This document shows positions 23,260-32,848 of a stretch of DNA of 64,000 nucleotides, piece by piece. Origin of the DNA: Burkholderia sp. Ac-20365 (GTDB taxonomy: Bacteria > Pseudomonadota > Gammaproteobacteria > Burkholderiales > Burkholderiaceae); NCBI RefSeq assembly GCF_017104715.1, contig NZ_JAAGPI010000030.1, positions 1-64,000 on the forward strand, given 5' to 3'. Both the position numbers and the translations under genes were made by a program. How positions within the stretch are numbered: the first letter of the stretch is position 1; each line of letters begins with the position of its first letter. Under the pieces are notes generated by a model. The model was not told where the DNA came from. It made no database searches and worked only from the letters and a program-made list of their open reading frames with translations.

Positions 23260-24537
23260 GTGAGCGACCAACCAGGTATATCCACCAGCCCGCCGACACC
23301 CACAGTGGCGTCCCGCGCCAAGATCGTCATGATGGCCGTCATTGCCGGCGCGGTAATTACCAACATTTATTGCACGCAGCCGATCCTGCCGTTGATCGCT
23401 TCAGGCATGCGTGTCGATCTGACTACCGTCGACCTCGTCGCCGGCGCAGCGCTGCTCGGCTTTGCGACCGGCCTTGCGCTTCTGCTGCCGTTGGGCGATC
23501 GCTTCGACCGCCGCAAGCTGGTACTCGCGCAAATCGCGCTCGCGTTCGTGTTCGCGCTTTCGGCTGCGCTTTCGCCGGGCATCTGGCCATTGATCGCTGT
23601 TTCGTTTGGCCTCGGCGTGGTCAGTTGCGTGCCGCAGCAACTGGTGCCGTTCGCCGCCGTGATGTCGCGGCCAAGCGAGCGCGGGCGCAATGTCGGCACG
23701 GTGGTCAGCGGCATCATGGTCGGCATTCTGCTCGGCCGCACGATCAGCGGTGTAGTCGGCGCGGCCTACGGCTGGCGCGCGGTCTACGGCGTCGAAGCGA
23801 TGTTCATGATTCCCGTCTGGATCGCGGCCGCATCGCTGCTGCCGCGCGGCGTGCCCTCCACCAATCTGTCCTACGGTCGCCTGCTTGCGTCACTGTGGCC
23901 GCTGGCTCGCGACAATCGCCCGATCCGCGAATCGATGATCGTTCAGGCGCTGCTGTGGGCCTGCTTCAACGCGTTCTGGGTCAATCTCGCGGCGCTGCTC
24001 GCAAACGGGCCGCAGCATCTCGGCAGTGCGTGGGCGGGCGGCTTCGGCATCATCGGCGCGACGGGTGCACTGGCCGCGTCGCTCGGTGGCCGGGCGACCG
24101 ATCGTGTCGGACCGCGCACCGTCATTGCCGCCAGCATTGGCATCGTCACGCTTGCCTATGTGCTGCTCGCCGGTGCGGAGTCATCGCTGGCGCTGCTGGT
24201 TATTGGTGTGATCGTGCTGGATATCGGCGTGCAGTCGGGTCTCGTGTCCAACCAGACGCGCGCGTTTGCCGTCGACCCGAAAGCACAAGGCCGCATCAAC
24301 AGTCTTTATATGACGGCGACATTCTCGGGCGGCGCGATCGGCGTGATGATCAGCGGCTGGCTGATGACGCGTTTCGGCTGGACAGGCGTGGTGATTTTCG
24401 GTGTCGCGCTGGGTATCGCCGCTTCGGCCTATCACTGGCTCGGTGGACTCCGTCGCGCCGAGGTCCGGATGCAGCCGGCTGTGAAAACAGCGGAAGTGAC
24501 TGTCGACAAGCAACGCATCTCAACGAACACGGATTGA
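23260..24537 (+). CDS. MFS transporter (drug/solute efflux type)
   Basis: From GTG 23260 the protein has 425 residues; AAAGGAAA lies just before this GTG, while ATG 23236, eight codons upstream, has no ribosome site. About 12 transmembrane segments are visible. After TM2 the loop PLGDRFDRRKLVLAQ is a clear MFS motif A. GVQSGLVSNQTRAFAVDPKAQGRINSLYMT is typical of the YnfM/DHA1-like group of proton-driven efflux carriers. The divergent LysR regulator probably controls it. Confidence 0.82.
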   Translation: MSDQPGISTSPPTPTVASRAKIVMMAVIAGAVITNIYCTQPILPLIASGMRVDLTTVDLVAGAALLGFATGLALLLPLGDRFDRRKLVLAQIALAFVFALSAALSPGIWPLIAVSFGLGVVSCVPQQLVPFAAVMSRPSERGRNVGTVVSGIMVGILLGRTISGVVGAAYGWRAVYGVEAMFMIPVWIAAASLLPRGVPSTNLSYGRLLASLWPLARDNRPIRESMIVQALLWACFNAFWVNLAALLANGPQHLGSAWAGGFGIIGATGALAASLGGRATDRVGPRTVIAASIGIVTLAYVLLAGAESSLALLVIGVIVLDIGVQSGLVSNQTRAFAVDPKAQGRINSLYMTATFSGGAIGVMISGWLMTRFGWTGVVIFGVALGIAASAYHWLGGLRRAEVRMQPAVKTAEVTVDKQRISTNTD

Positions 24538-24612
24538 CGTAACACGCAGGGTTTCGGGTGGCCGGAGAGCGCTGAAGGTTTCCTCGCTGCCGTATTTGCT
24601 AGTGGGATTCAT

Positions 24613-27600
24613 ATGATCGGTATCGTGCGCGTCGCGCTCAAACGGCCTTATACATTTGTTGTTCTGGCCATTCTTATCCTTATTGTCGGCCCACTCGCTG
24701 CCCTCCGAACGCCTACGGATATTTTTCCGGACATCGATATCCCCGTTATCAGTGTGGTGTGGCAGTACACGGGCCTTTCGCCCGATCAGATGGAAGGGCG
24801 CGTGATGGCGCCGTTCGAGCGGGTCTTGACGACAACCGTCAATAACGTCGCACACCTGGAAGGGAATTCGCTGACGGGATACGGCATCGTCAAGATTTCC
24901 AGCCCGGCACGAACATCGCGACGGCGAATGCGCAAGTCACGTCGATTGCGCAGGAAATTCTCAAGCAGTTGCCGCCCGGCACCACGCCGCCGTTTGTGAT
25001 CAACTACAACGCGTCGACGGTTCCCGTCATTCAGCTCGCGCTCTCCGGCAAGGGACTGTCGGAGCAAAATCTGGCAGACCTCGGACAGAACCAGTTGCGC
25101 CCGATTCTGACGACCGTCGCGGGTGCGGCGATCCCTTATCCGTTCGGCGGAAAAACGCGGCAAGTGCAGATCAATGTGAAGGCGCCCGAACTCCAGGCGC
25201 GATCGCTCTCTGCGCAGGATGTTGCAGGCGCGTTGGCTGCGCAGAATCTCATCACGCCGGTAGGTTCGCAGAAGATCGGCAATTACGAATACACGCTGCA
25301 TCTGAACGACGCGCCCTCGACAATCGGCGCCATCGCGGCCCTGCCCGTCAAATCGGCGGACGGGACGACCGTGCCTATGCGCGATATCGCCGACGTGACA
25401 GACGGCAGCCCGCCGCAGCCGAACGTCGTTCACGTGGAGGGCAAGCGCTCGGTGCTGCTCACCGTGTTCAAGAATGGCGCCGCTTCGACGCTGGCGATCA
25501 TTGCGGGCATCAGGCAAAAGGCCGCCGACGCTAAAGCGTCCCTGCCCGACGATCTTCAGATCGATCCGATTGGCGACCAATCGCTGTTCGTGCGCTCGGC
25601 GATTTCAGGCGTGGCGCGCGAGGGCGTGATCGCCGCATTGCTCACGAGCGTGATGATCCTGCTGTTTCTGGGAAGCTGGCGTTCGACCGTCATCATCGCC
25701 ACGTCGATTCCACTCGCGATTCTCGGCTCGATTGCAGCACTCGCGGCGCTTGGAGAAACGCTGAACATCATGACGCTCGGCGGGCTTGCGCTCGCGGTGG
25801 GGATTCTCGTCGACGATGCCACCGTAACAATCGAGAACATCAATTCTCATCTGGAACAAGGCAAATCCGTCGAGCCTGCCATTCTCGATGGCGCGGCCCA
25901 GATCGTCACGCCTGCCTTCGTTTCGTTGCTGTGCATCTGCATCGTGTTCGTGCCGATGTTCTTTCTGGATGGTGTCGCGAAGTTTCTGTTTGTGCCGATG
26001 GCGGAAGCGGTGATCTTCGCGATGGTGTCATCGTTCATCCTGTCGCGAACCCTCGTTCCGACGATGGCCAAATACCTGCTTAAAGCGCATGCATCAGGGC
26101 ATGAGGCAGTGTCGCGCGAATCATCCAATCCACTAGTGCGCTTCCAGCGTGGGTTCGAGCGAGGTTTCGAGCGCATCCGCTCGAACTACACCGCGATGCT
26201 CGAATTGCTGCTGCAGCATCGCCGCCGGTTCGTCGTGGGGTTCTTCGCTTTCATTGTTCTGTCGTTCGCGCTGGTACCGTTTCTCGGCCGCAACTTCTTC
26301 CCCGATGTCGACGCCGGTCAGATCCTGATGCACGTTCGCGCGCCCATCGGCACGCGGGTCGAAAGAACGGCGCAGATTTTCGCCGAGGTGGAAGCACGCG
26401 TGCGTTCGACGATTCCACCGGATGAACTCGGTACCGTCGTCGACAACATCGGACTTTCAACCAGTTCGATCAACACCGCCTACAACAACACGGGAACCAT
26501 CGGCTCGCAGGATGGCGATATCCAGATTTCGCTCAAAGAAGGTCACCGGCCGACAGCGGAATACGTGCGCAGGTTTCGCGAAGAGTTGCCGCGTGAGTTT
26601 CCCGGCGTGACATTCTCGTTTCCGCCCGCGGATATCGTCGGCCAGATTCTGAACTTCGGTTCTCCCGCGCCCATCGACCTGCAGATTCGCGGCAAGGATC
26701 TGCCCGCCAACTTCGCGTACGCGAACCTGCTATTGCGTCAGATCCGTCATATTCCCGGCGTGGTCGATGCGCGTATCCAGCAATCGCAGGCCAATCCGCA
26801 GTTCGATATCGATGTCGACCGCGTGCGCGCACAGCTTCAAGGCATCACTGAACGTGATGTCACCAATAGTCTCGTCGTGCATCTCGCAGGATCGAGTCAG
26901 GTCGCGCCGACGTACTGGCTCAACCCGGCCAATGGCGTCGAATATCCGATCGTGCTGCAAACGCCGCAATACAGCCTGGACACGCTGCCGTCGCTCGCGA
27001 ACCTGCCCGTCAGCGGCAGCGCGGCGATCAACAATGGCCAGGTGCTCGGCGGTGTGGCAAGTATTCATCGCACAACGAGCAATGCAGTCGTCAGCGATTA
27101 CAACGTGCAGCCGATGGTCGAGATCTTCGCGACGACACAAGGCCGCGATCTGGGCGCCGTTGCAGCCGATATCCAGCGCGTCCTTGCCGGCGAGGCGAAG
27201 CGCTTACCCAAGGGCACGAAGGTCGCTTTGCTCGGCCAGGTCCAGACGATGAACCATGCGTTCGACGGCATGATCTTCGGTCTGCTGGGCGCAGTCGTGC
27301 TGATCTATCTGCTGATCGTGGTCAACTTCCAGTCGTGGTCCGATCCGCTCGTCATCGTATCGGCCTTGCCAGGCGCTCTGGCGGGCATCGTGTGGATGCT
27401 GTTCACGACGCACACCACCTTGTCGGTTCCCGCGCTGACGGGCGCGATCATGTGCATGGGCGTGGCGACCGCCAATTCGATTCTGGTCGTGAGCTTTTGC
27501 CGCGAGCGTCTGGCCGTACACGGCGATGCATTCAAGGCGGCGCTGGAAGCCGGCGCGAGCCGTTTTCGCCCGGTGCTGATGACTGCCTTCTCGATGATCA

Positions 27601-27800
27601 TCGGCATGGCGCCGATGGCCCTGAGTCTTGGCGAAGGCGGCGAGCAAAACGCGCCGCTGGGCCGCGCCGTTATCGGCGGATTGCTGTTCGCCACGGCCGC
27701 CACGCTCTTTCTCGTCCCCGCAGTCTTTTGCATGATCCATTCGCGTCGCGGTCGTGCTTCGGCATCACCCGTTTCTGGAGATTCGCTTCATGTCGTATGA
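24613..27800 (+). pseudogene. RND efflux pump inner-membrane subunit, frameshifted
   Basis: Two overlapping frames make one AcrB/MexB-family protein. 24613 onward encodes MIGIVRVALKRPYTFVVLAI through LTGYGIVKI, then the frame is lost at about 24895-24898. The rest (QPGTNIATANAQ... to SGDSLHVV) is in another frame to the stop at 27800. Family members read VKIFFQPG here, so 4 bases (or 1) appear deleted in a T-rich spot. Total length, about 1,062 residues, is normal. The remainder looks intact, with RND motifs such as GGLALAVGILVDDATVTIEN and the second-half LAVHGDAFKAALEAG. Either the pump is recently inactivated or this is a sequencing error. Confidence 0.85.
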
Positions 27801-28968
27801 ACCCACCCAACGCAACACGCTTGCGCAACGCCAGCTCTCGCTTGCGGTAATGATTGGCGGCCTGCTCGCCATTCTGATCGTGGCGGGCGGCATTGCGATA
27901 CGCGTGAAAAGCGAACACCAGCTCAAGGACTGGACGGAAGCGCAAGCGATACCGACGGTCAACGTCGTTGCGCCGATGCGCGACGTAAAGGGCGGTTCAC
28001 TGGATCTGCCTGGACGGCTTGAAGCGTTCGCGAGTGCGCCGATTCATGCGCGCGTCAGCGGCTATCTGAAGTCGTGGCGCGTCGATATCGGCAGTCAGGT
28101 GAAAGCGGGCGACACGCTTGCCGAAATCGAAACGCCCGAACTCGACCAGCAGCTGAATCAGGCGAAAGCCGATCTCGTCAGCGCGCAAGCCGACGCGGCG
28201 CTTGCGAAAACGACAGCGAAACGGTGGCAGGATCTGCTCGATACGGACTCCGTGTCGCGCCAGGAAGTCGATGAGCGCACGCAAGGTTACGCGACCAGAC
28301 AGGCGCGTGTGGTGGCGGCCCAGGCGAATGTGGATCGACTGGTCGCGACCAAAAATTTTGCGCGTATCGTTGCGCCCTTCGACGGCGTGATTACCTCGCG
28401 CGATACCGATGTCGGTGCGCTGATCAATGCTGGAAGCGGCAGCGGTCCGCAGCTTTTCTCCGTGTCGAGCGTCGATAAACTGCGCGTCTATGTGCACGTG
28501 CCGCAGGAATACGCACCCGTCATCAAGACAGGCGGAACCGCTGAATTCACGGTTCCCGAGTATCCGGGCAAGACGTTCACCGCCAAGGTCGCCGCGCTTG
28601 CCGACTCGATCGATGCTGCATCGGGCACCACGCTCGTCCAGTTGCTCGTCGACAATTCTGATCATCTGTTGCGTCCGGGTGCCTTCGTCAATCTGCACTT
28701 CGCGCTGCCCGTGCGGGACGGCGCGCTGCGCGTGCCCGCCAGCGCGTTGATATTCGACAGACAGGGGTTGCGTCTCGCGACGATCGACAGTCGCGATACC
28801 GTGCACTTCAAATCCGTCGAGATCGTGCAGGACCTGGGGAATGCGGTGGAAATCGGCTCGGGGCTGACTGTGAGCGACCGCGTGATCGACACGCCGCCCG
28901 ATGGGTTGATCGACGGCGATCGCGTTCAGGTCGCCGGTACGGGTACCAAGGCGGAAAAACATGATTAA
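27790..28968 (+). CDS. RND periplasmic adaptor (membrane fusion protein)
   Basis: The protein has 392 residues from ATG 27790 (MSYEPTQRNTLAQRQL), with GGAG upstream; it overlaps the pump gene by 11 bases. An N-terminal anchor (about residues 22-42) is followed by the split biotinyl-lipoyl hybrid motif (ARVSGYLKSWRVDIGSQVKAGDTL, and later FARIVAPFDGVITSRDTDVGALI), a helical hairpin (DQQLNQAKADLVSAQADAALAK) and beta-barrel domains. It links the inner-membrane pump to the outer-membrane channel. Confidence 0.9.
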   Translation: MSYEPTQRNTLAQRQLSLAVMIGGLLAILIVAGGIAIRVKSEHQLKDWTEAQAIPTVNVVAPMRDVKGGSLDLPGRLEAFASAPIHARVSGYLKSWRVDIGSQVKAGDTLAEIETPELDQQLNQAKADLVSAQADAALAKTTAKRWQDLLDTDSVSRQEVDERTQGYATRQARVVAAQANVDRLVATKNFARIVAPFDGVITSRDTDVGALINAGSGSGPQLFSVSSVDKLRVYVHVPQEYAPVIKTGGTAEFTVPEYPGKTFTAKVAALADSIDAASGTTLVQLLVDNSDHLLRPGAFVNLHFALPVRDGALRVPASALIFDRQGLRLATIDSRDTVHFKSVEIVQDLGNAVEIGSGLTVSDRVIDTPPDGLIDGDRVQVAGTGTKAEKHD

Positions 28969-30385
28969 GCGCCCGACAATCGCCCTGTTAGCCGCTTGCG
29001 TCGTGCTTGCCGCGTGCTCACTTGCGCCGCCCTACCAGACGCCTGATGTGCCCGTCGCGCCGCAATATCAGTCTCAGGGCCCATGGACAACCGCCAGCCC
29101 GTCCGATCAGCTCGATCGCGCCGGATGGTGGAAACTGTACCGCGAGCCCGAACTCGATGATCTCGAGCAAAGGCTGATCGCGAACAATCCGGACCTGCGT
29201 GCCGCGCTCTTTCATTACGAGCAGGCTGAGGCTTATATCCGGCAGGTCAGCTCGCAGCAATATCCGCAAGTCGCATTCGCGGGCAACGTACAACGCGACC
29301 GCGAGTCGGACACGCGGCCGCTGCGCAATGCGACCGCGCCGTCCGACTACAACTCGGCCACGCTGGGCGTGGCTATCGACTACGAAGTCGACCTCTGGGG
29401 ACGCGTGCGCGATTCCGTCGCGGCAAGCAAGGATGAAGCGCAGGCGCAAAAAGCCGACCTGGCGTCGACGCAACTGAGCCTCGAGATCGAACTGGCACGC
29501 AGTTATATCGATCTGCGCGGACTCGATCAGCAGATCCATCTTATCGACGGAACCATCGATGCTTATCGTAAAGCGCTCGACCTCACTCGCAGCCGGCACC
29601 AGGGCGGAATCGTATCGGGCCTCGATGTTGCGCGAGCGAGCACGCAGTTGTCCGCGGCCGAATCCGAGCTGACGCAGGTCACCGCGAGGCGTGCAATACA
29701 GGAACACGCGATCGCCGCGCTGGTCGGCGCGTCGGCATCCGCATTCAGGATCGAGCCGTCTGGCCGGCCGATTGCGTTGCCCGACGTTCCCGTTGGCGTG
29801 CCATCGGAATTGCTGCAACGGCGGCCCGATATCGCTGCCGCTGAGCGTCGCATCGCCGAGGCGAATTCGCGGATCGGCGTGGCCCGCGCGGCGTACTTTC
29901 CGTCGCTGACACTCAGCGCGCAAGGTGGCGTGCAAAGCTCCGTGCTTGGGGACCTGCTCAGCGCACCCAGTTCGTACTGGGCGATCGGACCGTCGCTCGC
30001 CGTGTATCTGCTGGATGGCGGCAAGCGGCGCGCACAACTGGACTCTGCGAAGGCGGCAACCGAGGAAGCAGGCGCGCGCTACCGAAGCGTCGTACTGGCA
30101 TCCTTCAAACAGGTCGAGGACAACCTCACGCTACTCACGGATCTGGCCGTCGCGGCGGATCAGCAACAGGAAGCGGCGACTGCGGCGAACACGTCGGTCG
30201 AACTTTCGCTTGCCCGCTACCGGCGCGGCTCGGTCAGCTATCTGGATGTGGTCGAGGCACAGACTGCGGCGCTCGAATCCGAACGTGGCGTCATCAGGCT
30301 TCGTACCGGGCAACTGGACGCCAATGTAGACCTCATCCGCGCGCTCGGCGGCGGCTGGAGCAACGATGCACTGTCGACTCGATGA
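28961..30385 (+). CDS. RND outer-membrane channel lipoprotein (NodT/OprM type)
   Basis: The protein has 474 residues. A signal peptide ends in the lipobox LAAC (residues 16-19), so it is lipid-anchored in the outer membrane. It has two repeated OEP domains of the TolC-like family: for example QPSDQLDRAGWWKLYREPELDDL-like WWKLYREPELDDL opening, LELARSYIDLRGLDQQ-type helices and RRPDIAAAERRIAEANSRIG. It overlaps the adaptor gene by 8 bases and completes the tripartite pump operon. Confidence 0.9.
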   Translation: MIKRPTIALLAACVVLAACSLAPPYQTPDVPVAPQYQSQGPWTTASPSDQLDRAGWWKLYREPELDDLEQRLIANNPDLRAALFHYEQAEAYIRQVSSQQYPQVAFAGNVQRDRESDTRPLRNATAPSDYNSATLGVAIDYEVDLWGRVRDSVAASKDEAQAQKADLASTQLSLEIELARSYIDLRGLDQQIHLIDGTIDAYRKALDLTRSRHQGGIVSGLDVARASTQLSAAESELTQVTARRAIQEHAIAALVGASASAFRIEPSGRPIALPDVPVGVPSELLQRRPDIAAAERRIAEANSRIGVARAAYFPSLTLSAQGGVQSSVLGDLLSAPSSYWAIGPSLAVYLLDGGKRRAQLDSAKAATEEAGARYRSVVLASFKQVEDNLTLLTDLAVAADQQQEAATAANTSVELSLARYRRGSVSYLDVVEAQTAALESERGVIRLRTGQLDANVDLIRALGGGWSNDALSTR

Positions 30386-30414
30386 CAAGCCGACGACGTA
30401 AGTTTCGACGCGCG

Positions 30415-31440
30415 CTACGCAGTGGCTTCGAAGTCGAAATACGGGTCACGCTGATTCATCAATTGCGGTACGCCATCCCTACTCCGGGCGCTCCCGATTT
30501 GCTGCCGGTATTCTCTGGGTGTGACGTTGATGCGGCGAAGAAACACCATCCGCATATGTGCAGCACTATGAAAGCCGCATTTGAAAGCAATCGTCTTCAA
30601 CGGCACGTCAGTACCTTCGAGTATCTTTGTCGCCGCATCGACGCGAGCCTCTTCCACAAACGCGGAGGGCGTCATCTGCGCATGTTTCGCAAATAGCCGC
30701 GAGAAATTCCGTCTGCTCGCCGATACGGCGCTCGCCAGTTGATCGATCGACAGGTCATCGGCGAGATGTTCGTTGACGTAGCGCTGTACCTTCGCAATGA
30801 AACTGTGCTCGCCTGTAGTGGGATCGATACGCGGTCTGCATCGACACGGCCCACGTTCGTGTTCCATGCCCATGCCGAGGCGCCGGGCAATCCGCTCGGC
30901 AAGTTCATGGCCCCAGTCGTCGGCGACCAGCGACAGGCAAAGATGCCATGCCGACGCCGCGCCCGCGGATGAGAGCAGGTTGCCGTCGCGTATCAGACGC
31001 TTGTCCGGACGTACGCGAACCAGCGGAAATTCTCTCGCGAGACTACTCGCGTCGGCCCAGCTCGCAGTGACTTCCTTGCCGTTGAGTAGCCCGGCGTGTC
31101 CCAGCAGGAACGCGCCATTGCTGATCGATCCGATCCGTTTCGAAGTAACTGCGCGATCGCGTAACCAGTCAAGCAAATCGCGTTCAGGCCGCACGCTCGG
31201 CAGATCGCTGCTACCCGTTACGAGCAACAGATCAACCGGTGTCTGGAACGTCGTGTACTCGAACGGAACGGCAAGCTCCATTCCATTGGAACAGGTGATG
31301 TGGCCGGCGTGCGTGCCTATCAGCGAGACGTCATATCGGCATGCATCAGGGAGAAGCTTGTTTGCTTCGCCGAATACATCGAGCGCGCCCGCCATATCCA
31401 GCGCCTGCATACCGTCAACCGCGACAATAGCGATCTTCAT
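30415..31440 (-). CDS. AraC-family regulator with DJ-1/PfpI-type domain (GlxA-like)
   Basis: The protein has 341 residues. The N-terminal half (about 1-180) is a class I glutamine-amidotransferase-like/DJ-1 domain (IAIVAVDGMQALDMAGALDVF, GSISNGAFLLGHAGLLNGKEVT) in which the nucleophile position is not Cys, as is usual for GlxA-type sensors. The C-terminal AraC double helix-turn-helix is at about 220-315 (SIDQLASAVSASRRNFSRLF, FKCGFHSAAHMRMVFLRRI). It is convergent with the RND operon, so a direct regulatory link is possible but not shown. Confidence 0.88.
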   Translation of the reverse strand: MKIAIVAVDGMQALDMAGALDVFGEANKLLPDACRYDVSLIGTHAGHITCSNGMELAVPFEYTTFQTPVDLLLVTGSSDLPSVRPERDLLDWLRDRAVTSKRIGSISNGAFLLGHAGLLNGKEVTASWADASSLAREFPLVRVRPDKRLIRDGNLLSSAGAASAWHLCLSLVADDWGHELAERIARRLGMGMEHERGPCRCRPRIDPTTGEHSFIAKVQRYVNEHLADDLSIDQLASAVSASRRNFSRLFAKHAQMTPSAFVEEARVDAATKILEGTDVPLKTIAFKCGFHSAAHMRMVFLRRINVTPREYRQQIGSARSRDGVPQLMNQRDPYFDFEATA

Positions 31441-31616
31441 TCTTTATCCGTATTTTCCCGTTGAATGAATTGACCTGAATTACCTGCGTACCGGCAATAA
31501 AGCGATCTGATTCATTCAAAAGTAACCGGATAATCTCTGTGTCGCCACCCTACCATTGTGTTGAAGTGTCCCTGCCATCGGATGGGCGCGTCATACCATC
31601 GTATAAACGCATGACA

Positions 31617-32003
31617 TCATCCGTCGATGCGCCCGACCCATTGACGCCTCCACTCCGGCGCCTCGAAAGGATCCGCGAAGTATTGAGTTTCGTGAGCGAC
31701 CTTGCCGTCACGGAACTCCATGATGCTCACGACGAACATCGCGCGCCCTTCGTAGTCGATCGTGTATTCGGTGATCCAGAGATTGTCGCTGCCCTGCATT
31801 CGCCTGACAGCGAAACCGGAAGGATGACCGGGATGATGACCACGCAACGCCTGCAAATTGTTTCGTCCGACGATACGTTCGCCCGACTGCGGATAGTCGC
31901 AAATTGCGTCTTCGTGATAGATAGCGTGCTCCAGGTCAAGATCGCCATCTGCGGACGCGCGCCAGTGCGTTTTCAAAACTTCCAGGATTGCTTGCTCTTG
32001 CAT
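31617..32003 (-). CDS. SnoaL/NTF2-like protein
   Basis: From ATG 32003 the protein has 128 residues; GAGG lies just upstream. The alternating helix-strand pattern with HWRASADGDLDLEHAIYHED, CDYPQSGERIVGRNNLQAL and EFRDGKVAHETQYFADPFEAPEW is typical of the SnoaL-like/ketosteroid-isomerase fold. Such proteins may be enzymes or ligand pockets; this one cannot be assigned. It is divergent from the sulfur-relay cluster, so its promoter region is shared with it. Confidence 0.75.
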   Translation of the reverse strand: MQEQAILEVLKTHWRASADGDLDLEHAIYHEDAICDYPQSGERIVGRNNLQALRGHHPGHPSGFAVRRMQGSDNLWITEYTIDYEGRAMFVVSIMEFRDGKVAHETQYFADPFEAPEWRRQWVGRIDG

Positions 32004-32151
32004 CGGATACCTCGGCATTCGGAATCGCACGGCTGCATGAACAAACGCGCAAATGCAGCGACCATTGCCAGCAGCATAGGTGCAAATAGTGCACTATGAG
32101 AACGTTCCCTCATTGATTTCTGTTGCTCACCACCGCGCACCCGGTTCGATC

Positions 32152-32412
32152 ATGACGACCACCGACAATTCGCCGGCATCAGAATCGGACCCGACGTTCG
32201 ACGCGCAATGGGACGCGGGCGAAATGGGCTGCGGAGAACTCTTGCTCAAACTTCGCAAGCGGCTGCGCGATATGCCCGGACAGATCATCAGGCTGGTCGC
32301 GCACGATCGCGGTGCAATCGAAGATATTCCGTCTTACTGCCGTATTACCGGTCATCAACTGCTGCACGTCGATCCAAAGCGAGGCATTTTCCTTATCAAA
32401 GCCAAAGCCTGA
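32152..32412 (+). CDS. TusA-like sulfur carrier, variant motif
   Basis: From ATG 32152 the protein has 86 residues. It fits the TusA/SirA fold, which carries a persulfide on a conserved Cys. Here Cys27 is in MGCGELLLKLRKRL, so the usual CPxP motif is replaced by CGxxLL; a second Cys63 is in IPSYCRITGHQLL. Both features recur in the TusA-like domain fused to MetE at 35385. It opens a six-gene plus-strand operon. A small inverted repeat (GTGCA-AATAG-TGCAC, 32080-32094) lies upstream. Confidence 0.75.
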   Translation: MTTTDNSPASESDPTFDAQWDAGEMGCGELLLKLRKRLRDMPGQIIRLVAHDRGAIEDIPSYCRITGHQLLHVDPKRGIFLIKAKA

Positions 32413-32478
32413 CACCGTCCATGGTGGAGCGGCGTCAGCGCTCTTCTCGTCCACCAACTGGAGAATCGGGAGAACATC

Positions 32479-32841
32479 GTGTCTGGAAAATTCGTGGTCA
32501 GTCTGACTCGAGCGAAGGACGACACCGACCGGGCGACGGTCGCGTTCGTGGTTGCCAATGCCGCCATCGCCAGCGAGAAAGAAGTCGTCGTGTTCCTGAA
32601 TATCGAGGGTACCCGCCTGTCCCAGTCCGGCTATGCGGACGAAATCCATGAGCCCGGCTTTTCGCCGCTCAAGGAACTCATCACCAGTTTCGTCGACGCG
32701 GGCGGCAAGATCTATGTCTGCTCGCCATGCTTCAAAAAGCGTGCGCTCGACGAAGAGAAGCTGATCCCCGGTGCGAAGATCGTCGGCGGTGCGATGCTCG
32801 TCGAATTCATGGGTGATACCTGCCCCAGTCTCAGCTACTGA
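32479..32841 (+). CDS. DsrE-family protein
   Basis: The protein has 120 residues from GTG 32479 (GGGAGA upstream). It has the DsrE/F/H-like alpha/beta fold: KFVVSLTRAKDDTDRATVAF, EKEVVVFLNIEGTRL and GGKIYVCSPCFKKRAL. Cys81 and Cys84 form a CxxC-like pair and Cys115 lies near the C-terminus (GDTCPSL); in DsrE-type proteins such cysteines pass sulfur as persulfide to TusA. It sits 66 bases after the TusA-like gene, which supports a joint relay. Confidence 0.82.
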   Translation: MSGKFVVSLTRAKDDTDRATVAFVVANAAIASEKEVVVFLNIEGTRLSQSGYADEIHEPGFSPLKELITSFVDAGGKIYVCSPCFKKRALDEEKLIPGAKIVGGAMLVEFMGDTCPSLSY

Positions 32842-32848
32842 GGTTCCC

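Noticed and set aside
23172..24542. 456-residue ORF in another frame of the MFS gene
   Set aside because: Arg-rich, non-hydrophobic shadow; the real frame shows 12 membrane segments and motif A.
24613..24999. Separate 128-residue membrane protein
   Set aside because: It is the N-terminus of the RND pump; the continuation is in the next frame after a deletion, so it is not an independent gene.
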